Shown in pieces: positions 56,542 to 64,000 of a stretch of 64,000 nucleotides of DNA. The notes below the pieces were generated by a model that worked only from the letters and a program-made list of their open reading frames with translations, made no database searches and was not told the DNA's origin. The first letter of the stretch is position 1, and every line of letters begins with the position of its first letter. The position numbers were made by a program, and so were the translations under genes. This DNA comes from Panicum virgatum. Its lineage: Eukaryota > Streptophyta > Magnoliopsida > Poales > Poaceae. The stretch spans positions 28,685,249 to 28,749,248 of the forward strand of contig NC_053141.1 of assembly GCF_016808335.1 (NCBI RefSeq), written 5' to 3'.

Positions 56542-58600
56542 GGTAATTTATCACTTCTCTGTCTGCATTAATTGGTGTCCGAAGCTCACTAAGTGATAGA
56601 ATTGGAATTTTGCAAATTATCTGAAGAGTGAACAAGGTATCACCAAACTTTGCTAAATCTCTGCTGTCCATAATAGGTAACAGCTCTATGTGTCCCCATG
56701 ATCCTTGTGAGTAGCTCAATGACATGATTGGGAGACTAAATATAGTGAGGTGTAAAGGACCTCTTCCTTGGACATATACTGCACCTAATAGCTTTTTGCT
56801 CTGTACATGTATATGGTTATTCATACTAGACTCTGCTGTTAGGCACTAGCTATTTGGTAAAACATTGCATAGCATGGTAGTGTCAGCACTAATTTCTCTG
56901 CAATAAATGACAACTTGATTGGATAGTCATCGGAGTACAAGAGATATCATCAACGTGCAGTTTCTTTAATGTTGATAATAAGTGATTAGATTGTCTCCAT
57001 GATTGCTGTGAGTTGTTCGGTTTGGTTGTCATCAAGTCAGATTAAATATAGTGAGGTGTGGTATTTAGAAACCTCTTGTTGGAAGGGCTATTCATGTAGA
57101 ATCAACTCCTGCTGATCAGTGAAACTGCTTCATGGGCCTCGTTTAATTATGTAGCAATATATTTCATCCCAGGCTAATTTAACTGGTCCAAAACTCCAAG
57201 CAAATTAAAATGATGCACCGATTTTTCGAAACAATTTGTATTACATACTTTATTACCATCTTCCTACCCTTTTGTAAACTCTTTGTCAGTTGCCAGGATC
57301 ACATTTTACTTTGGTTTGTAGATGCTGGCAGGAACATACACTAAACCTATAGGGCATACAGGAAATAGCCAAACATGTATTTCCTTCTCTGCTAACAGAA
57401 AATACTGCGAGACACAGTTACAAATATTTGAAATTGGTGCCTCTATAGTCTATTTTCTTAAACCAAACAAAAACTTATATAGAAACTACTAAAAGTTTCT
57501 TCCTACATGATGTGCAGGTGACCTTTTGAACTGGATTTTCCATGCTCAGAAGGAAGATGATAGACTGATGGATGTGCTCAGTGACATGCAAATGAAGACT
57601 TGCCCCAGGATTACACGGCATGATTCCAGTATATATAGTGTGTTCCTATAATTTGACTCCCTCTGTCGGAACCGTTCTGGGCATGCCATAGCCTACAGTA
57701 TTCCTTTCTTTTTCTAGCTAGCTAGACTGATCTGCAGCTTAAGATGAATATGATCTATATAGCTAGACTTAATGCATGGGTTTATCGTGTTTGAATTGGC
57801 TGTCTAGCATACTTATGTTTCATGCTGCAGAGCTACATACGTTACCTGTATGCTAATCCTTTGTTATCATTGATTGAATGGTCTGCGACTCTGCGGTGTC
57901 ATGCAAAATTGCGAGTTGCTCAATACACCTGATAACCCAATGTACCAGTTGCAATGCTGGGGTTGGCACTTATTCCGTTTGTTACACCTTGCTTTGGCCT
58001 GCTGTTTGGCATAGAAATTGTACGAGTTGCAAGCCATAAAATATGCAACCTTCTTGATTAGACCGACTGAGATAGGGTAGATAAAGGAGAGGATGATTAT
58101 ACTGATGATATAATGGCATTCAAATATTGCAATGTGCACATGTTATTATGTTTGCCCCCTTACGTATTTAGAACCATTCTGGGTATGTTAACCCGACACA
58201 ACTGAATTCTGCTCTTGGTGCTACCTGCATTGCCAATGTGGTGAAACCAGGGTTTGATGTAACATTTTTGCGTTTTGGATTTGGATTGGCCAAACGCAGC
58301 AAATTTAAGGTAACCCCCTTGCAGATTGCAACTGGTAGGGTTGCAGACTTGCATCCTGTATGCTCGGTGATCGCAATTTGCAAATCTATTGTCTTTTACT
58401 TCCAAGCTCCGACTTGGCCAAGGTTTGATAGAGAAGTGCATCGGATGAATTTGTTAGCGGCTGAAACCGATCTGATTCATGAAGGTTGCTCTCTGTTTGC
58501 CTGCTCATCCGGTGGTAGAACTCACAAAAACAGAGCAAAGCAGAGTAAAACACTAGCTCTTCAGAGTTGTGCGCCCGCACCTCCGGGGGGATTCGCGAGC
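56542..58600. other. 3' flank and intergenic DNA, no gene supported
   Basis: AT-rich, with phrases shared between 56580-56760 and 56930-57080 ('caactt...gagtacaagagatatcat', 'gtgagtag/gtgagttg...aaatatagtgaggtgt'), a diverged duplication of the 3' region. A frame of 127 codons at 58238-58621 has no domain and overlaps frames on the other strand. Confidence 0.45.
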
Positions 58601-58619
58601 GCGCGCCAGGAGCCTTCCT

Positions 58620-58922
58620 AGCGATCGATCGCCGGCAAGACCGAACTTTCCTTTTTTGGAAGTTTTCATTTTTCATGATTTTTTATTTTAAGAAAGTTAT
58701 ATAGTTGTGTATATAACTTTTGTGTATAATTTGTATGTCCAAACTTTTCTAGAATATCTTTTCAATGAAATAGTTATTTGAGAAATTTTGAACAAACTTT
58801 TAGGCATAACTTATGCTTATAAATTTTTCAGAATAACTTCTTAGTGATAACCTTTCATCACAAGTTCGTATGAGAATAGTACCAACAAAGTTTACGAGTA
58901 AAATTATAATGAAAAGTTCTCA
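58620..58922. repeat. AT-rich degenerate inverted/tandem units beside the SIRE LTR
   Basis: Words such as GAAAGTTATAT, TATAACTTTTG, AAACTTTT, CATAACTTATG and AACTTCTTAG recur every 20-35 bp. The same style of array lies just outside the other SIRE-type LTR (10420-10680), in a similar position to its left end. Confidence 0.5.
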
Positions 58923-61064
58923 TGTAGGACCGAGTAATGCGACCAGAGGGGGGGTGAATGGGAGCCTTCGAAAAATTATCGCAATGAAACTTTGGCTCTA
59001 GATTCAAGAGTGCATCCCAACCCCAGAGTTCTAGGCGTTGTGTAGAGCAGCTACGAGGAAGCTACACTAACACAAAACTATCCTAGAAACAAACGTGATC
59101 GAACACGGAAGCAAACACACAAAGCAGCGTAAGAAGTAAAGCACGGTATATACACCGGTTGAACCGACGTGCACAAGGGCACTGCGTCGGTCTAACCGGT
59201 GTACAGAGCCTGCAGCGATCAAAAGCAAACGCCGGTTGAACCGACGACGCAATTCAAATGGCATCGGTTTAACCGACGATCAGACGTCGGATGATCCGAC
59301 AAAATCACAGGCAGATGTCGGTGCAGTTGTCCAGAGGAGCAACAAAATGCACCAAAACACCCAATGGACACCGGTTAATCCGACGAAATTAAATCCCCAT
59401 CACCGGTGCAGTTGTCCAGAGGGTTCACAACTCGAAACAGATGAACTCCGGTTGATCCGACGTTGACAGAAATCAATACGCCGGTCGAACGCCTAAAATT
59501 GCAGACCAATTAGCAACGCCGGTTAAACCGATGTCGATGGGAGCAAAAGCACCGGTGCATCTAGCAAGCAGCAGAAAACCCTAGAGGCAAGAACTTCAGT
59601 TCACCGGTTGAACCGATGATCACCTAGACAGGCGTCGGTTAAACCGATGATAAGACAAGATCAACAAGTCGCAGAAGCTCTATTCTTGCTTGCGGCTTGA
59701 TCAAGACTCAACGATACCCTGATCAAAATGAGTCTAAATCTCACCAAAATTTGCAGGTACGAACACAAAGACCTTGTGAACGTATCCACAAGAGGAATCG
59801 ATGATTCACTCCATGATTTGAGAGGAATCGACGAAAACTCAAGCAAGAACGGGGTTTTCTCAAAACCAGAAACGCGCAAGAAATTCGATCCTAAGAAGCT
59901 CGTGAACTCTAGGAGATTAGCACTAGGTAAGAGGGCATGAATCCACGGCAAAAAGCTCTCAAGGCCACTGCGATCTCGGCACACAAAGACTCCACCACGA
60001 AATCAAGGCTTCATCACACAGAGCTCCAAAAGAACAAGAAACTAACCTTGATTTCAAACCCCGGAGGGCACAAGGAGGGATGGGCCTCCTTTCCCACGAA
60101 AATCTCCTTACAAGACTCAAGAATCCATCCCTAATTCTACCTTGGAGAAGGAGAGGGAGAAGAACAGGGAGAAGGAAGGAGAGGGCGCCAGGGACTTGTG
60201 CTTCTCTGTTCTGAGCGCCAAAGCAGCCCAGGGAGGGGCGCCTCCCTTTTTACTAGCCAGGCCAGCTGCCCTCCCACTTTTCCTTTCCCTCCAAGCCATC
60301 CTCTAATGACTAGACTACCCCTAAGTGCTAGACTAAACTAGAAGGCCCTTAGGGGCAAAACTGGAAAAGATACAATGAAGTCCATCTGACGGCTGCGACG
60401 ACTTGGAGTAGATTGCTTCGACCTGACGCAATTCCTCTGATGTCGCCACGCGTCCTTTTGGAATCTTCCGGGGGCAGTTTTGGGAAAACTGCCGAAACCG
60501 AGTTCGGGTGCGGTTTTGGAGGAACCGCAAAACCTTCCCGCGCGATGTTTCCGGGCACACCCGCCAAGCCCGATGTCACCACGTGTCCGACCTCCCGCCG
60601 GAACCCTAGCGCCTTCGTCATCCCTGACGCCATCGCCATCTCTCTCCGACTCGGCCGACGTCGACGCATCCCAGCCGTTGGTTTTTCCCGAGCTACCAAC
60701 AAACTCCACGCCGTCCCGCCTTGGCGCCAGGAGTGGATCGCCACACGGCCCAGCAGTGGCCCAAGCATCTGGGCCGCCCTTCTCCACCGCACAGTCGTTC
60801 GGTCGGGCCTCCAGCGCCACCGCAAGGTCTCCTGCCTCCGCATGGTCGTCGAGCTCCCGCCACCGCAACGCCGCCGCATGGTACATCGGCACGCGCCACG
60901 CTCTTGTCCAAACCATCTCGCTGCCACCGCACCATCCGTGTACCTGCACACCACAGACCAAGAACTGGCACAATCTCCACAGAGTCGCGACTAAACGCCA
61001 TTAGTCCACTCCACGTGTTGGCAATCACTCATCACACTAAGGAGCAGACCTCCACTGCCTCTCA
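58923..61064 (-). mobile_element. 3' LTR of a SIRE/Maximus-like Copia element
   Basis: On the minus strand the LTR starts TGAGAGGCAG at 61064, right after a polypurine tract (AAGGGGGAGAT, 61075-61065), and ends at 58923 (…CGGTCCTACA). About 2.14 kb. It holds an array of CGGTT(N)AACCG-type units (59150-59650) and GC-rich tracts. Frames inside 60333-61077 occur on all strands and are compositional. Confidence 0.7.
59150..59650. repeat. Array of about 13 short palindromic CCGGTTNAACCGA units
   Basis: Units such as CACCGGTTGAACCGACG (59153), CGTCGGTCTAACCGGTG (59185), GCCGGTTGAACCGACG (59231), ATCGGTTTAACCGACGA (59263), CACCGGTTAATCCGACG (59369), CTCCGGTTGATCCGACG (59446), CGCCGGTTAAACCGATG (59517), CACCGGTTGAACCGATG (59602) and GCGTCGGTTAAACCGATG (59631). 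They alternate in orientation. Two copies of CGGTGCAGTTGTCCAGAGG (59329, 59404) are interspersed. Confidence 0.85.
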
Positions 61065-61075
61065 ATCTCCCCCTT
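61065..61075 (-). other. Polypurine tract of the SIRE-like element
   Basis: The minus strand reads AAGGGGGAGAT immediately before the LTR start, the primer site for plus-strand synthesis. Confidence 0.7.
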
Positions 61076-62547
61076 GATGAGTGCATTGTCAACACCACAC
61101 CCCACACGGGCACTGGTGAACACAAAGGATAACCAAAAAGAAATAGAAAACAAGAGAGAACTATCTCAAGTGACCAAAAGCCAATGAAAGCAAGAAAAGA
61201 TCACTTGAAGATAGCAAAGCCAAAAGAGTCAGCCCCTAAGACAAGGGCAACGGCTCGACGCACTGACTCCAAAACATGCTTGACCCCTCAAGAAAGAGGC
61301 AAGGCTCAACACAGCCAAGCATGTGCAAATCTGGTTCCTCCAGAAAGAGGCTAAGCTCAACGCAACCAGCAAAGAGCATGAAAAAGCTCAAAAACTCCCC
61401 CTGAAATGCAGCTCCCCCTCACTATGCAACTCTCCTCCGATGTGTGCACACTCAAAGTCTGAATCTCTCCCTGAGATCAAACAAACAAACTCTCCCCCTT
61501 TGGACAAGGATCAAGAGATTTCACCCTAACCCCTAAGGTGAGACAAAAAACAACATTCTCTCCCCCTTGTTGACAAGACACACGTCAAGGAAACTCCCCC
61601 TGCCTAGATGCTCCCCCTGGAAATATGCCATGAAGTGCATGCGTGCCTAAAAGCTTCCAGGTACAGAACAAGAGCATTTGCAAGGGTCAAATCAGCACAG
61701 CATATGAGGGTGCATATACAAAGACAATGCATGAAGAAGCTCATAAGAATATATCTATACAGATCATGAGCAAGCATTTGTCATTTGTAAAAGAAAAGCA
61801 TCACCATAAAGGACCTAGCATACTAGAAGGCAAGCAAGCATGCTAGAGCTAGCAAGAACATACAGGTGAGCTACCCAAACCATATCACAGCAACTGCCAC
61901 TCAAGCAGCCTTGATACCAATTGAAAACTTTCAAATTTCGGTGCCAGGGGTTGAAAGCTTGCAAGCGCTTAACTTAACGAATGTGCCAAGCCTAGGTCAA
62001 GGACCATCAGAAGCTTAAGACACCACTCTCAGTCATCCACAGCTTTGTCCAAGTTCTCCAGAGGAGCAGTCTCGATACAAGAACAGTGGTGCAAGCAATC
62101 CCACTTGGATCTTTTCACTCAAAGCAACCCAAGATAAACCAATTTGTTGGACTTTTTGAAATTAGATACCAATTAAACTATTCCAACAGAAAAGAGGGCA
62201 TCTTGTTGCATGTGAGAGCAAGGGACCTAGCCACTAAGCATGATCAAGATAGCATAAGCATACAAACCTACACATGCTAGTAGCAGACCCTGAAGGTGAC
62301 CATGTTTTATGATTTTCAGAGAAGAAAATAGCTAAGCTCAGAGCCAATATACAACATATTCAAAGGAGCTAGCTACTCATGGTCAAAGCATATATACAAC
62401 TCATAGCATAGCACAAGGCACAAGCAAATGCAGATATCATACATGAGAAGCTTAGTGCAAGTGTAATGCATGATGGTATGTACACAAAATGCAAGAAAAG
62501 CAAAAGAAGGAAAAACAAATCCTAAACTACAAAAATAACTACCCAAC
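61076..62547 (-). other. SIRE-like element, region between pol and 3' LTR
   Basis: About 1.47 kb without a long frame. The plus strand is marked by CTCCCCCT/CTCCCCTT words (61390-61620), that is purine tracts on the minus strand. Two words like a primer binding site (AATTGGTATCAAGGC, minus strand, about 61926-61912; AATTGGTATCTAA, about 62170-62158) are puzzling here. SIRE elements often have an envelope-like ORF after pol; no such frame survives. Confidence 0.5.
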
Positions 62548-64000
62548 TCAAAATGGGTAGCACATGCCAAGCTCTCCCCGCAAGCGAGCATAGGTGGCTT
62601 GTTCTAGGGGCTTGGTCAAGATGTCGGCTACTTGATTTTCAGTGGACACATGGGTCAGCTCGACATCACCCTTCTCATAGTGATCTCTCAGAAAGTGGAA
62701 CCTCACGTCTATATGCTTGGAGCGAGAGTGTAGGACGGGGTTCTTGGCTAAGCTTATGGCTGAAGTGCTGTCAATGAAAATGGGAACTCTGCCATAGGTT
62801 AGGCCATAATCACTGAGAGTGTGTCTCATCCAAAGGATCTGGGAGCAACAACTAGCAGCAGCTATGTATTCGGCTTCTGTGGTGGAAAGGGCTACACTAG
62901 TTTGCTTGCGGGCAGACCAAGACACAAGAGAAGTTCCAAGAAACTGGCAAGTGCCTGAAGTCGACTTGCGATCAATCCGACACCCACCATGATCAGCATC
63001 AGAGAAGCCAACCAACGCAAGAGAAGAGGAAGAAGAGTACCATAAGCCAAACTCAGGAGTGTATCAAAGGTACCTGAAAATCCTCTTCACAGCGTTCCTG
63101 TAAGAAGTGCGCGGAGAAGCCTGGAACCTCGCGCAGAGACAGACCGCGAACTGGATGTCGGGTCTGGTGGCCGTCAAGTACAGGAGCGAGCCGATCATGC
63201 TCCTATACTCCTTCTGGTCCACAGCAACACCTTCAGTGTCCTCATCCAGCGCCGTAGAAGTGCTCATGGGAGTCGGCATGGGACTGAGGTCCCCGAAGTC
63301 GAACTTCTTGAGCATGTCCTTGGTGTACTTGGCCTGGTGGACGAAGGTGCCATCCCGGGTTTGCTTGATGTGCAACCCGAGGAAGAACTGAAGCTCACCC
63401 ATCATAGACATCTCAAACTCCCTGCTCATGTCATCAGAAAAACTAGAAACAAGAGAGTGAGAGGAGCCACCAAAGATAATGTCATCCACGTAAATCTGAA
63501 CCAACAGAAAATCAGCACCATGCCTGAGGAGAAACAAAGTCTTATCTACCGATCCCATGACACACCCCTGTTTAAGCAAAAAGGCTCTCAATCTCGCATA
63601 CCAGGCTCTAGGGGCTTGCTTCAGACCATACAAAGCCTTCTGAAGCTTGAAGACTCGGTCTGGAAACTTGGGACTCTCAAAGCCAGGAGGTTGCTTCACA
63701 TAGACCTCCTCCTCTATAAACCCGTTCAAAAAGGCACTCTTAACATCCATCTGATACAGCTTGAACCCCTTCGAAGCTGCAAAGGCTAAAAAGATCCTGA
63801 TGGCCTCTAAACGAGCTACAGGTGCAAAGGTCTCCTCATAATCTATCCCCTCCTGCTGGTTGTAACCCTGAGCTACTAACATAGCCTTGTTCCTCACAAC
63901 CATCCCCATCCTCACTCTGTTTGTTCTTGAAAACCCATTTGGTACCTATAGGGTGGCAATCTGGTGGAGGCTCTACAAGGACCCAGACTTGGTTTCGCTC
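62548..64000 (-). pseudogene. Copia (SIRE/Maximus-like) pol: reverse transcriptase and RNase H, partial at the window edge
   Basis: Minus-strand frames 63915-63064 and 63063-62548 are contiguous and in the same frame, separated only by a TGA stop (63066-63064). Reverse transcriptase blocks: [51 protein letters not shown], and the catalytic YVDDIIFG. RNase H blocks: FSDADHGGCRIDRKSTSG, LSTTEAEYIAAASCCSQ, VADILTKPLE. Upstream of 63915 the frame shifts by one extra G in a G-run (about 63902-63908); the preceding wording ([12 protein letters not shown]) belongs to the start of the domain. Apart from these two lesions the domain is well preserved, so this copy is recent. Confidence 0.9.

Noticed and set aside
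58238..58621. A 127-codon frame between the third gene and the SIRE LTR
   Set aside because: Overlaps equally long frames on the other strand, no recognisable domain, and no promoter or start context.
60333..61077. Frames of 174-211 codons on both strands near 60.7 kb
   Set aside because: Inside the SIRE-type LTR; several fully overlapping frames, none with family motifs.
1..64000. CRISPR array, bacterial operons, ribosomal RNA genes
   Set aside because: No regularly spaced identical repeats with unique spacers, no Shine-Dalgarno-linked gene strings, no rRNA words. Introns and LTR elements show that this is plant nuclear DNA.

Overview
This is a stretch of a plant nuclear chromosome, almost certainly from a grass (Poaceae, probably a panicoid; this is inferred from style, since no species marker was read). 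The grounds are very GC-rich 5' ends of genes that fade into AT-rich introns, GT-AG introns, and a dense nested mixture of typical grass repeats: Tekay/Del-type and Copia LTR elements, many solo LTRs, LINEs, Stowaway/Tourist/hAT MITEs and a Helitron. There are no operons, RNA genes or CRISPR arrays that I can support.

Layout. 1-3279: tail and 3' LTR of a Gypsy element entering from the left. 3603-4030: solo LTR. 4129-5000: LINE remnants on the minus strand. 5487-5933: small minus-strand gene with a TATA box. 7812-7980: hAT MITE with a perfect 8-bp target duplication. 8283-9556: two-exon minus-strand gene with a 32-residue triplicated repeat. 10834-12402: SIRE-type LTR. 12980-13766: 5'-truncated LINE with a 13-bp target duplication. 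14331-19967: complete Copia-type element whose LTRs are young and whose interior is decayed; it carries a remarkable series of hairpins with CCAAC loops. 22109-22368 and 22868-23187: Stowaway and Tourist-like MITEs. 25501-26666: near-perfect 1.17-kb palindrome. 28414-31128: solo LTR with 5-bp duplication.

31612-56541: three small two-exon genes for four-pass membrane proteins of about 185-212 residues, spaced about 11-13 kb apart on the plus strand. The first two are clear paralogues (same intron position and phase, shared C-terminal motif). The third has the same architecture but weaker similarity. Between them lie a solo LTR (33213-33897), a 5-kb dead LINE (35413-40570), a Helitron carrying an RPA70-like gene remnant (47547-50266) and a truncated LTR bracketed by a 228-bp duplication (51153-54363).

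58923-64000: 3' LTR and pol end of a SIRE/Maximus-like Copia element on the minus strand, leaving the window on the right.

The real host-gene content is low (about five genes). The strongest unexplained signals are the 1.17-kb palindrome, the CCAAC hairpin series inside the Copia element, the long duplication around the truncated LTR, and the array of CGGTTNAACCG units in the SIRE LTR. Coordinates and counts were read by eye, so ends of degenerate elements are approximate unless target duplications fix them.
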